Assembly: GCA_023853785.1 (NCBI GenBank)
Contig: JAJIRX010000789.1
Coordinates: forward strand, 1-20,654
Source: Psilocybe azurescens
Taxonomy: Eukaryota; Basidiomycota; Agaricomycetes; Agaricales; Agrocybaceae
Length of the DNA stretch: 20,654 bases
Direction of reading: 5' to 3'
Shown: positions 1 through 9,743 of the stretch, piece by piece
Position numbering within the stretch: position 1 is the first letter of the stretch
Layout: the number at the start of each line of letters is the position of its first letter
Translations under genes and position numbers: made by a program
The notes under the pieces: model-generated
Database searches by the model: none
Seen by the model: the letters and a program-made list of their open reading frames with translations, nothing else
Told to the model about the DNA's origin: nothing

Positions 1-42
1 TTAGTTCTGTTATTGATTTCCCATTTAAAGCACGAACACAGG

Positions 43-1616
43 ATGTACGCGTCGAAAGGCAACCCACCTCCATCCCAAACCATGTCAACATTTCCCCGCG
101 AACTACTCATCGAGATCTTCAGTTGCGTCTGTGAGCCACCTCGGGGGTCTTTAGATTCAGCCACGAGTGATATCCGGCCTGGAAGAGAGCTCGCATGGAC
201 AGAATCCAGGTCTAATATCCATAATCCGAGCCCATTTTTCCTCGGGAAAATATGCAGGACTTGGAGAGAGCTCGTATGGTCATCGCCTCGGCTATGGACC
301 TATATTCACCTTATGATTCTGCCTGGCCGATGCATATCCCAAGCAGAATTACTCGACGATTATATAGGTCGGTCGATGCAGCTTCCTCTCACTATTGTAT
401 TCCGCGTCATGGAGTGCGATAACCGGGATGTAGAGCGTTCTTTCGATCAAGTCCTCCCTTTATACCGCATGATAATGGGCGAGTCTCACCGGTGGGATAC
501 CGTCGATCTATTCGTTCCTGGCAATTACTCTCATTTGCTAGATAGTATTTGCCTATATCGCTCCATGATCCGTAGGGCGTCCATACACCAAAGGCGGGGA
601 GCTTTTATCCACGAGTTCATCCACCGTTCGCTGCGGCTCCAGGAGCTGTCGTTGAAAAACGTCTCGTTCTCATCACCATCATCTCCGTACCTTTCCCCCT
701 CACCCACCTTTTAGCGCCTCGTCGACGACCGTTCATGGGCTACGCGACCTATTAAGAAATGTTCCAAACCTTCGTTGGTGTTCCCTGCATACGATAGTTC
801 CTTTCAGGTATCACACATTGACAGTGGGTTCGGATCCAGTGCCCGCCAACATGCCTTTCCACATGATGCATTTGGAAACATTTATCATACGCAGTTGCCC
901 ATGGAGAGTTGTCGCTGACATACTTTCGGAGCATCAAATTTCTGCGGCCGTTTCGGGAGTTCAGGATTACGTCGGACGACACCGACACAAGAGCTTTTCA
1001 ATATTATCAGAGGCGCGGGCCCGGCAGCGTGCTCTCTTCAGATACTTGAACTGGGTCGGAATGGTTCAACATGCCATCAAATATCATTGCCGGGTTAGGT
1101 GTTCTTCTGCAACGCTCAAGATCGGTGACCAGCCTTATCATGACCTTCCGCGGATATGAGACGCTGGACACGGAGCGAATCAAAACCATTGCAGACCTGT
1201 TGACCCGGTATGGCCGCCAGAGCCTCTGTACTGCTCCTCTTCCTCGATTTTTCGCTGCTCGAGAACCGAGTCCTCGCACCGAAGTTGCAGCACTTTGAAC
1301 TGCGGATGGACAAGGAAGGGCCGTCCATTGCGCCGATCCTTATGGTGCTCAGACTCCGTTGGATGTTCGGGTCGTATCTGCACTCGGATGCGTCATGCAC
1401 AACGCGCAATGGCGCGGAGTATACCCAAATGCACGAAAATCGTGTCTGTCAGACTTCCAGAGTCGTATAGATGGGGAGGCGTCAGAGTACTTGGGAGACG
1501 CGATACGGGAAGGCATGATAGTAGAATTTGGTGCAAATTCAAAGCTCCTTGAGTCTAGGATTTCCCGACTCAATGAGAGGATATTTTGGAACGGAGGTGA
1601 TTGGTATACCAGATGA
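43..1616 (+). pseudogene. F-box family gene 1, frameshifted (pseudogene or sequence errors)
   Basis: Probable substrate-recognition subunit of an SCF-type ubiquitin ligase. From the ATG at 43 (alternative ATG at 82) the first frame runs to 714. It has an F-box-like start (FPRELLIEIFSCVC) and then the family signature FFLGKICRTWRELVW, about residues 67-81 from the ATG at 43. At about 697-701, in a run of five C, one extra base moves the reading into another frame that continues with leucine-rich text (GLRDLLRNVPNLRWC) to about 945. Further shifts lead to a C-terminal stretch ending at 1616 (EYLGDAIREGMIVEF) that matches the C-terminal motif of the two other close F-box genes in this window. 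The span thus fits one gene of about 520 codons carrying several indels. I cannot tell whether it is a true pseudogene, because the neighbouring UGDH gene shows a similar indel rate. The family is recognised from motifs, not from a search. Confidence 0.65.
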
Positions 1617-2663
1617 CGATTTCTATGTTGGTCATTTGGCTGACGATGTTCAATGTTGTCAGCACTGAGGTGGTCGTACTCATGTCACTGTGGCTTCTGA
1701 ACTGCGAGTTCCTAAGGGGGATGGCGGTTGAGGTAAATGGTAGCCGTTGTAATGGCGAAAGTTTAGCGGCGAAGTACTACGAGCTAGTATGAGTGCCCAA
1801 ATGCGAGCGGGAGGATTGCGAGGCTTAGAAAGGGAGTCCGACAACGAGGGAAAGCTCAGTTCTCCGTGATGTTCGTTGCTCAAGCCTAGGGCTTATCCAG
1901 CATGCCTTGTACACGTAGTTCTTTTGCGATGTGGAAAATTGTAAGCAATTTGTGCGCCACTCACATAACATGTCGGATAAAAGGATGGGCAATCCCAATT
2001 ACGCGATTAAATATGCGCAACTGGCAGACAATTTGTCAGGCAAAAGGAACGTTTATAACTTACAAGTGAGTATTTTACGTACAAGGAAAACGTTTATGTA
2101 GGACCATAAAACGACCTTTACGGTCGCATGTAGTAAATTTCGATCAATCACTTTTTCTTGATAAGTCGGACGTCATAGAGCTTGAATCATATGATATGAC
2201 ATTTAGAGGAACATATGAGAAGACGTGTATCAGTCAGAGATGGAAGCGGTTTCACCTAAACAACAAGGCGATAGCCGCATACGTTGAGACAATCAACAAC
2301 AACATCAAGGGAACCATCGTATAAGCACGTCCCTTCTAGGCCAGCATCAAAGGAACCCTTGCCAAGAGCCACCGACAAAACCGGTCCTGCCGCGTGCGAC
2401 TGTCGCGAGCGGTGGTTTGTTAGAGGGTGACGAGGTCGTGTATTTCTGATCAAGGTGATCCTACAAATGCGAGAGCACGGACACGGTCAGCGATTACCGG
2501 TGCTCAGAGACGTTCAAGGAATAGGGATTGCGGTAGGGAGTTCATCCGAAGCTAGACAAGCCGACGGAGAAACAGGACTAAATAAGGCCTAGATTCCGAA
2601 AATGTGACATAAGGAGGAACGACTCTTTAGAGCATACATAATCTTTTTATTTATCAACGCGTC
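1617..2663. other. Intergenic stretch, no supported gene
   Basis: About 1.05 kb between F-box gene 1 and the UGDH promoter. Open frames here are short (65 codons or fewer) and lack recognisable motifs, splice structure or family similarity. The 8-mer aacgttta occurs twice at about 2049 and 2092. I see nothing else to annotate. The right-hand part presumably holds upstream control sequence of the UGDH gene. Confidence 0.5.
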
Positions 2664-2717
2664 TTCTCTTCCTTACTCTCATCTTCTCCCCCATCCACAC
2701 CCTCTAGAATATTAGAA
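2664..2717 (+). promoter_or_regulatory. Pyrimidine-rich leader of the UGDH gene
   Basis: A strongly C+T-rich tract (about 2664-2702) lies directly before the ATG at 2718 and follows an AT-rich stretch (ctttttatttatc, from about 2643). CT-rich blocks of this kind commonly mark the transcription start region of well-expressed fungal housekeeping genes. The transcription start itself cannot be placed from sequence. Confidence 0.4.
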
Positions 2718-4680
2718 ATGGCCCCCGTCAAAGTCACCAAGATTTGCTGCAGTGCGTTTATATCCTCTGAATTACCGCAAATCGCGATGTGCTGACTACA
2801 ACTTTTTACTACCCCTCCGTTATCCGTTGTTCAGTCGGTGCTGGCTACGTTGGTGAGCAGCCTTTCCCACTCTAACGCCTGCTGTCTCTCTTTGGACTGG
2901 GCGATTTGTTCAGCAGGCTCGAAATCTCATGAAACTCGTATCACTCACATTTACCCCTTGCCCTAATGAACAGGTGGTCCCACTTGTGCAGTTATTGCCC
3001 TCAAATGCCCACATATCACCGTCACCATTGTCGATCTTAACCAAGCTCGCGTTGACGCCTGAACAGCCCCGATTTCGCTCTGCCCATCTAATGAGCCAGG
3101 CTTGGAGGAAGTCGTTCGCAAAGCCCGCGGCCGCAATCTCTTCTTCTCCACCAACGTCGACAAGGCCATTGAGGAGGCCGATTTAATCTTTGTCAGTGTC
3201 AACACCCCGACCAAGAAGAGCGGTGTGGGTGCTGGTTTCGCCGCTGACCTCAAGTACGTAAATCTTGCAACGATTTTTATTTTCCAGGGGCTGATTGATC
3301 TGAAAAAAAATCTTTCATTTATCTTTCTTCTTTCTAAATAAAGCTACGTTGAGCTTGCCACGCGCCGCATCGCGACTGTTGCCACTTCCTCCAAGATTGT
3401 TGTCGAGAAATCGACAGTGCCATGTCGTACTGCCGAATCTATGCGCACTATCCTCGAGGCCAACTCGAAGCCCAACTGCCGATTCGACATCCTCTCCAAC
3501 CCCCGAGTTCCTTGCTGAGGGGACGGCCATTTCAGATCTTTTCAGCCCTGATCGCGTCTTGATCGGCTCCCTCCAGAGCTCGGAAGGTATCGATGCTTGC
3601 GAAAGCCTGAAGCAGGTGTATTCCAACTGGGTTCCGTGAGTTTCATGTCTGCATTGAATAATAATGGACTTTGTTGCGAATAACAGTCGATTTATTCTAG
3701 TCAGGAACGCATCCTCACCGTCGGCCTCTGGTCATCCGAGCTTTCAAAACTCGCCGCAAATGCCATGCTCGCCCAGCGAATCTCCCTCCATTAACGCTCT
3801 TTCAGCTATTTGCGAAGCCACTGGCGCCAACATTGACGAAGTTTCCCATGCCATTGGTTACGATTCGCGCATTGGGCCCAAATTCTCAAGGCCAGTGTTG
3901 GTTTCGGAGGATCTTGCTTCCAGAAAGACATCCTCAACTTGGTGTACTTGAGCGAGAGTCTGCACTTGCCCGAGGTTGCCGCTTACTGGCGCCAAGTCGT
4001 CGAGATGAACGAGTACCAGAAGAGGCGATTCTCGAAGAGGGTTGTGGACACCCCTATTCAACACCATCACTGGCAAGGTTCGCGTGTTTGCTGTCTCATT
4101 GCACCACATTTATTGACTTACACAATCATGATATAAAGCGCATTGCTGTCCTTGGGTTCGCATTCAAGGCCGATACCGGTGACACACGCGAGTCTGCTGC
4201 CATCACTTTGATCAAAGACTTCCAGTCGGAGAAGGCTTTCGTCAACGTGTACGACCCTCAGGTATCCGCAGATCAGATCTGGCTCGATCTTCAGGAAGCA
4301 AGCCCACTGTCATCTCTGGAAAACAGTAAGTAATATATTGGATACCTACCTATCGGACTGCTGAATCCCCGTGTTATTTCCAGTCCAAAAGCAAGTTCAC
4401 ATCTGTGGATCTGCCCTCGAGGCATGCAAGAATGCTGAGGCTGTCGTCATTGCCACCGAGTGGAAAGAGTTCAACAACATTGACTGGGAAGCCGTCTATG
4501 CTGGAATGAACAAGCCTGCCTTTGTGTTTGATGGACGATTACTCGTGGATGCCGAGAAGCTGAGGAAGATTGGCTTTACGGTATGTTGTTCCGTTTGATT
4601 ATGTTCATTTCCTTTTATTGACAATCGTGTTTGATGTCTATTAGGTCACTACTATTGGAAGGCCCTCCAGTGTGCTCTAA
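2718..4680 (+). CDS. UGD1: UDP-glucose 6-dehydrogenase, 8 exons, six single-base indels
   Basis: Oxidises UDP-glucose to UDP-glucuronate with two NAD+ in the cytosol, feeding UDP-xylose and acidic glycan synthesis. Exons: 2718-2751, 2835-2852, 2974-3253, 3344-3635, 3701-4077, 4139-4325, 4384-4580, 4645-4680, all with GT-AG borders. With the indels allowed for, the product is about 472 aa, the normal length. Visible motifs: Rossmann loop IGAGYVGGPT (residues 12-21), [34 protein letters not shown], catalytic-Cys motif [10 protein letters not shown] (Cys about 280), and the C-terminal domain [16 protein letters not shown] and ATEWKEF. The frame breaks at about 3060 (-1), 3090 (+1), 3501-3504 (+1, C run), 3784-3786 (+1, C run), 3885 (-1) and 4051-4054 (+1, C run). 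Every catalytic residue I know is present and all splice sites are intact, so sequencing error seems likelier than an old pseudogene; a very recent dead copy is not excluded. Confidence 0.93.
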
Positions 4681-5170
4681 TCGGCCTCGAGGACCTACTA
4701 GCGATATCATCATACCCAGTAAAATCTCAGCTTCTTCATGTACCGAACCAAATGCATGGATACCTAGTAAAGCATCGCGTAATAATCTTCCCCTATCTTC
4801 TATTCGGCCGCCTTCTTAACCCCTTTTTTGGACATCTCCCACTCCTTTTCGGATGGATGGATGGAATATCCCCTTTTACCTCATGGATGAAGAATCGAGA
4901 GCGGCGGTCGAGAATCAAAATATACACATACATACATACAGCAAATTAGAGAGCCATTATGGACTTTTGTGTTTGATAGCCTCTTAGTGTTCCAGATACT
5001 TAGTGAACTTGTTTAGATAACCTACGGAAAATATCTGTTTAATTGGAACCTGGTTCGGGGAACATGTATGCGTCCGTCCGAGAACACTAGTGGAGGTGTT
5101 GCAAAAAATCGCTGACATGCGTCGTGACTCGTCAGGTAATTCGTGGATTGGCTAGAACACTCGAACCAAA
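4681..5170. other. UGDH 3' region and upstream region of the dioxygenase
   Basis: Gene-free spacer between two genes on the same strand. It contains short simple repeats likely to lie in or near the UGDH 3' untranslated region: ggat/atgg repeats at about 4851-4863 and an acata/cata-type repeat at about 4921-4940. No coding segment is supported. Confidence 0.45.
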
Positions 5171-5173
5171 CAC

Positions 5174-5188
5174 CGGCTTTAAAAGCCG
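5174..5188. promoter_or_regulatory. Perfect palindrome CGG-N9-CCG upstream of the dioxygenase
   Basis: CGGCTTT-A-AAAGCCG is a 15-nt perfect inverted repeat about 70 bp before the ATG at 5259. Two related words (gccgata, gccggata) follow within 20 bp, then an AT-rich TATA-like stretch (ataaaat, about 5199). Inverted CGG/CCG half-sites are the usual targets of Zn(II)2Cys6 fungal regulators, so this could be an operator. That role is inferred from shape only. Confidence 0.35.
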
Positions 5189-5258
5189 ATAATAGCCGGA
5201 TAAAATCTGGAATCGGCGCTAATCGTAACGTCTCTTGATACCTTACAGGACTCCCACT

Positions 5259-6610
5259 ATGCTTGGTTCTATCTCCACCTCTTGCTTGAAGACCTCTGCT
5301 ACAAGAAGTCTGAAACTACTCACCACTCGATCTCAGAAGCGAAATTGGACAACACTGACAAGGACATCGGATACGCTTACGATACACGCTCTGAAAGATA
5401 CCTCGTTTCCTTATGTGTGGTTGCGCGACTCGTGCCAGTCTTCAGAATGTATACACCCTACGACCAAACAGAAACTCCATCGATCGTCTGATGTTCCGTT
5501 GAACATCGCTCCCGTCGAGGATCCCGAGGGTGTGAAGGTGACTCCGAGAGGGATTGACATCACTTGGGCGGACGGGCATAAGTCGACATTCGAGCATGCG
5601 TTCCTCCAGCGGCACGCGTCGTCTTCGAAATTGGATGCATGGCACTATGATCAGCATTTAGCGGAGCACTCCTGGACGAACAGTTCGATATCGGCGGTTC
5701 GTGATCTGTTTATTCCGTATGAGAAGATCCAGACAGGCGCGGGTCTTGTGGATGCTATCACCCAGCTGGCGAAGTACGGGCTGTTGTTTCTGTCTGGGGT
5801 GCCTAATCGAGAGACGTCGGATGCCCAATGCGAGCTTCGCAGACTTTCTGAACGGTTTGGAGAGATCCGACCGACGTTTTATGGTGCTATGTGGGATGTG
5901 GTGAATCTGAGCAATAATAGTCGGAATATTGCGTATACCAATCTAGATCTTGGATTGCACATGGATCTTCTGTGAGTCTTCTGTGCTCTTTTGTGGGTCG
6001 AAGGACGTGAACGTAATTAATGTATGTTTGATTTGGGCAGCTATTTCCAACATCCACCGCGGTACCAGATCCTTCATTGCCTGAGAAATCAGGTCATCGG
6101 CGGAACATCGATATTCGTCGACGCGCTACACGCCGCTCGCGTTCTCCGCGAAAGATATCCCGCAGACTTCGATATCCTGACGAAGACGCCAGTTTCCTTC
6201 CACTACGTCAACGACGGACATCACTTGCATCGGGAACATTTCACGATCGAGCTCATTCAAAAGTCGCAATCGGAGAGCGAGATATCCCACATCAACTACT
6301 CACCCCCATTCCAAGCGCCACTGCCCCTAAATACACCAAAGGAATTTTACCCCGCGCTTGCTCGTTTTGCGGAGTTGTTGAACGATCCGAAGAATACGTT
6401 TGAGTATACGCTGCGGGAGGGTGATGCGGTGATGTTTGATAATCGGCGCGTTTTGCATGCGCGTACTGCGTTTAAGGATAAGGAAGGATCGGGGAGATAA
6501 AGGATGGAGAACCGAACAGGTGGTTGAAGGGGTGTTATTTGGAGGCAGATTCGCTGGTAGATCGTGTGAGAGTCTTGAGGAAGAAGCTAGAGCAGGGGAT
6601 GGTCGAGTGA
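5259..6610 (+). CDS. Gamma-butyrobetaine dioxygenase-like (TauD family), 2 exons
   Basis: Fe(II)/2-oxoglutarate dioxygenase probably acting in carnitine synthesis (gamma-butyrobetaine or trimethyllysine hydroxylation), likely mitochondrial. Exons 5259-5971 and 6041-6610, GT-AG intron of 69 nt. The start is the first ATG in frame; residues 1-30 are rich in Ser, Thr, Arg and Lys without acids, like a mitochondrial presequence. The N-terminal domain has the zinc-binding pattern WLRDSCQSSECIHP. The catalytic core has the iron-binding HxD (GLHMD, His234/Asp236 by my count), then YFQHPPRYQILHC, GGTSIFVDA and the distal His with 2-oxoglutarate Arg in RRVLHARTAF (about His377). At about 6491-6494 one base is missing from a G run; restoring the frame continues into RWLKGCYLEAD, the expected family end, with stop at 6608-6610, giving about 427 aa. 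The choice between gamma-butyrobetaine and trimethyllysine as substrate is uncertain. Confidence 0.85.
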
Positions 6611-6748
6611 GGTATGTCTTAACTATACATTCAAGTTGATTGGATGACCTAATGCCTTTTCTAGTATATGAAGTGGGAATATCAGAAGGAATATACCAAT
6701 CATAGATTGGACTGTATATCATATTTTATCATCTTCTATTGACATGTT

Positions 6749-8266
6749 TTAAAGGCTCATGGGTCCTCGTCTCCAGAATCCACAAAGGGGGAGGTCGAAT
6801 ATTATCTTCAGCCCTTCTTCCATTTCCTTTCGAAGAGGATCCAAAATTTGAGATGTGGATATGGAAGGGTCGAATCGCAAAGTCTCGAGCCTAGCGAAGC
6901 GTTCACGCGAACGATCCCTCTTATATTCGCGCATGGGGATGCCATCGTTCCATCTCTTTATGACGACGGTGACCAACTTCTCGAGATCAGTCTCCTCGGT
7001 TTTCAGGGGTAGCTGATAGCGAAGCTCGCGAAGGCTAGGTAGAAATGTCGATGAGTTCGTGGGCTCGACAGTTAGGCCAGTCACATTCGTATCCTCGGAC
7101 AGAGGTTCGTCCTTTGATACCTGAGACTCTTCGGAATCGAACATTTTGAGAAAGCTGCGGAACACCTGTGTATCGTCACGGACGTAGAGGTACTGAATCT
7201 CCAGAGACGTTACCATATCCAACTCTTTCAGGAGATCGCGTAGGTCATCGCGATTTAAGCTGTCTCCCGTCGCGATGGTAAAGCTTTGCAGAGAGCTTTG
7301 TGTCCGCCCCAGGAACGTTGACATGGCATCTAGGTCAAGATGATCGTTCCACTCTGATATCTCCAAGTCCTCCAATTGAGGCGCGATACCAAAGTGGGGC
7401 AGAAGTGCAGATGAATGACAATCCCGGAGCCTTAAAACCCGGGAGAAAAGGCAAGGAGAACTGCAGAATAGGAAGCGAGTCGGCAGTGCCGTACGTATTG
7501 CCGAGTTCACAATATTGCAGATTCGGCGCGGCTTGCAACGTGTATACGAGGTCGGCTGTCGACACGAAGCTTGCAACTAGTCGGGTGAGGCCCTGGCAAT
7601 CCACCCCTTTCGGAGAAATTCTTTTAACTCGAGAGAGCGTAGGCTTGGGGACCTCTCTAGAAACTCGAGAGGGACGTCAACGCTGTTAAGCGCACGTATT
7701 GATGCGGAACGGAGCAGTGGGACTCGCAGATAGGCGGAGCTCAGAACCCCTTTCGAAGGTTTTGGAAGAAAGATGTCTATGTTCTCCCATCTGTCAGAGT
7801 GTTCCACCAGGAGCGAGAATAGTCCTCGAAGGAAATCGGTTCCTCTCCAGAGTCCCTCCCCGTCATGCATCTCCAGGTAGATTGACAGGGGACAGTCCGC
7901 CGACCTCGCAACCCATTCCTGCAGAAGTATGAGTTGTTGCCCATATTTTCGCAAGCTTAGCGGTATATGGATAAAATTCCAGAGAAGAGGGCACGTCCAC
8001 GCAATTTTCCGCCATTCTTTACAGATTTTTCCAAGAAACAAGGGGTACACAATCGATGTCTTCCGACTTGAATTAGGAGAAGTCCTCGGAAGGATTGTGC
8101 GGTCGCAGACGTTGAGGAATATCTCTGTGATGATTTCAGTTGGAATGTGTGACAGTGGACGCTTGCTTTGAGTCTGATGGCCAGCATCAGACAAACCTGT
8201 TTGGTGCTCTAGGACCATACTAAGGGTGGTGGTGCAGTACACCCTCGCCCGCTGCTTGAGGGTCAT
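6749..8266 (-). CDS. F-box family protein 2, two frameshifts
   Basis: Predicted SCF ubiquitin-ligase adaptor with an F-box followed by a poorly conserved leucine-rich-like region. I take the ATG at 8266-8264 (a second one lies at 8218-8216). Seen in order: F-box LSHIPTEIITEIFLNVC, family signature FLGKICKEWRKIAW, LLWNFIHIPLS, and a C-terminal motif FDPSISTSQILDPLRKEMEEGL close to the stop at 6749-6751. The frame is left at about 7604-7607 (one base missing from a G run on the coding strand, after KEFLRKG) and regained at about 7435-7445 (one base extra near a CCC run, before RVLRLRDCHSS). Between these points the alternate frame reads as good leucine-rich text (LQAAPNLQYCEL). Corrected length is about 505 aa. 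It is a close paralogue of the genes at 43 and 10974. The compensating indels may be sequence errors. Confidence 0.75.
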
Positions 8267-8709
8267 TCCGAGGCGGAGATCCAAGATAGGCGGCTGTCGG
8301 ACATGCCGGGCGCTTGACACGTCCACGTGACGAGTAATTTTCTTTCTGACGCGCTGATTCTTGAAAAGAAAGGAAACTGTTTCTTTTCTAGATTCTTAGA
8401 TATGTTCAGTGAAGATTCTGTCATACAGGATGCATATAAAACGACGGATGCAACCCAAAGGGGCATTGAGCCCTTGAAAGTGACTGGGGTCTGGGGAGAC
8501 TTGTGCTTACGTATATGCTACTTTCTCGCCCAAGACAGGGGTCTGACTCTCAATTTGTTGAATGACCAACAACCACATGCTCCAGCGCATACTTGACTAC
8601 TCTTGAACCATCTATTAGCATATATTATTATTGTGAGTTTCTTACCTATCCACAGAGCTCCAGTTTGTTTCATTCATTTAGCCCTAAAATTCCATCGAGG
8701 AAGACGAAT
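8267..8709. other. Intergenic spacer between divergent F-box genes
   Basis: Region between the start of the minus-strand F-box gene 2 and the plus-strand decayed F-box gene. It must hold both promoters. Open frames up to about 89 codons occur but show no family motifs and overlap each other on both strands. A CT-rich stretch lies near 8660-8700 just before the next ATG. Confidence 0.4.
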
Positions 8710-9304
8710 ATGGTCAATAGCGAAACTGAGTCAGTGACTCCCGAATCGGACACCAACCATGACGTCTGCGCACTTGAGGCGGAAAACTGTTCAAAAAGAG
8801 ATGTTGGATCATGAAGCAAAAGTCAATGCGGCGGAACACACATTGGAGGAGCTTAGAGAGGAAGGCCGCGAACTCAACACATGATGGAACGAATTATCTT
8901 CATTCCTCGCCATTCCACACAATATCGTAGCGGAATTATTCGAGTTATCTTGTGATCCGTTCTAATATATAGATCTTCGGTGCTTAACGACACAATTCAT
9001 TATTGGAAGAACGTGCAAACCGTGGAGACAAATTATTTGGTCCTGCACCGCGATTGTGTCAAGAAATAAAGGTTTGGCCCTGGTCACGGACAGAAAATCC
9101 AGTATTTAAACGAATGGCTTGGAAGATCGGGTAACCACCCTCTAGACTTGAAGACCTTATTGTACCGGGATGCAGCTTCAATGAATTGAAAACCTCCGCC
9201 GGAGATCTTCAATATCCTCCTGCAAACTTGCCGTCGGTGGAGAAAGGTTTACTCCGTGGGAGAAGCATGCTATGAGTTTATCGCGGCCGTCATTAACAGC
9301 GAAC

Positions 9305-9319
9305 AAACCATCGGATTTC
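9305..9319 (+). repeat. Target-site duplication, left copy
   Basis: The sequence aaaccatcggatttc matches 9729-9743 exactly over 15 nt. At least 12 nt (ccatcggatttc) are unambiguous; the three leading A at the right copy merge with the poly(A) tail. Confidence 0.85.
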
Positions 9320-9415
9320 ACCCACACAACCCCTCCGAACCCAACAAGCCTTCGACTCAACGGCCCCGGACAACCCATCCGTACACCACCCCGAAACATG
9401 AGCAAAATACCACCT

Positions 9416-9442
9416 GCGCCTGAACGACCATCGCTCAGGCGC
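9416..9442 (+). other. Internal 27-nt hairpin in the retroposon
   Basis: GCGCCTGA pairs with TCAGGCGC (8 bp), then one A/C mismatch, then CGA pairs with TCG around the loop CCA. This gives 11 base pairs with a single mismatch. It could be a folded domain of the element's RNA; no specific function is known to me. Confidence 0.6.
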
Positions 9443-9670
9443 CCAGCAGAAAGAACACTAGAAAAGAAACAAACACAAAGAAGAAATCCGATGGTACTAG
9501 CCCGCCCGCCAAAGCACGGATGCCCGGAAACAACGTTTCAGTGTTGGGCCGTTCGGGGAGGGGATCGCTATAGTCCGATCCTATAGGCGTACCTCGACGG
9601 TGCACACGGGGTCCACGGGAAAGGAGTCGCACGCAGTGTGCTGTTAAATACTATTGTAATCGTTAGTTAG

Positions 9671-9698
9671 GTCTGCATGGGGCCAAGCCCCAATAGAC
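9671..9698 (+). other. 3'-terminal hairpin in the retroposon
   Basis: GTCT-gca-TGGGGC-caa-GCCCCA-at-AGAC: a 6-bp GC-rich stem with a 3-nt loop, extended by a further 4-bp stem across a small internal loop. It ends 13 nt before the poly(A) tail. 3' stem-loops in LINE and SINE RNAs are known in several clades as reverse-transcriptase recognition sites, so this is a candidate for that role. Confidence 0.6.
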
Positions 9699-9728
9699 AT
9701 AAATTTACAAGAAAAAAAAAAAAAAAAA

Positions 9729-9743
9729 AAACCATCGGATTTC
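9729..9743 (+). repeat. Target-site duplication, right copy
   Basis: Directly follows the poly(A) tail and repeats 9305-9319. Together the two copies define the boundaries of the retroposon. The host reading frame continues from here (ccg caa tta ata). Confidence 0.85.

Larger units (their letters stand above)
9320..9731 (+). mobile_element. Poly(A)-tailed retroposon inserted in an F-box gene
   Basis: Insertion of about 410 bp ending in about 20 consecutive A (9712-9731) and flanked by a direct repeat. The host open frame runs up to the left repeat and resumes in the same frame at the right repeat (SEQTIGF joined to PQLIFLTI) when the insert is removed. This is the hallmark of target-primed reverse transcription: a non-LTR element (SINE-like or 5'-truncated LINE) or a processed transcript. 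No convincing pol III A box is visible at the 5' end; a weak B-box-like word (cttcgactc) occurs near 9350. No reverse transcriptase motif is present, so the copy is non-autonomous. Two strong hairpins lie inside (9416-9442, 9671-9698). The family is not recognised. Confidence 0.85.

Noticed and set aside
43..1616. Reading F-box gene 1 as several small independent genes
   Set aside because: The pieces follow one another in the order of a full F-box protein and end in the same C-terminal motif as the intact paralogue at 10974.
2256..2453. 65-codon minus-strand open frame upstream of UGDH
   Set aside because: No motif, promoter or splice evidence; length is within chance, and it lies in the probable UGDH upstream region.
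7335..7604. Separate 89-codon minus-strand gene
   Set aside because: It is the frame-shifted middle of F-box gene 2: leucine-rich text continues smoothly from and into the flanking frames.
8593..8814. A complete small gene starting upstream of 8710
   Set aside because: The part before the ATG at 8710 has no coding features, and the part after it is the N-terminus of the decayed F-box gene, which continues after a frameshift.
9178..9632. Several 65-104 codon open frames on both strands
   Set aside because: They cross the retroposon boundary or lie within it, have no domain, and overlap each other. The target-site duplication explains the region better.
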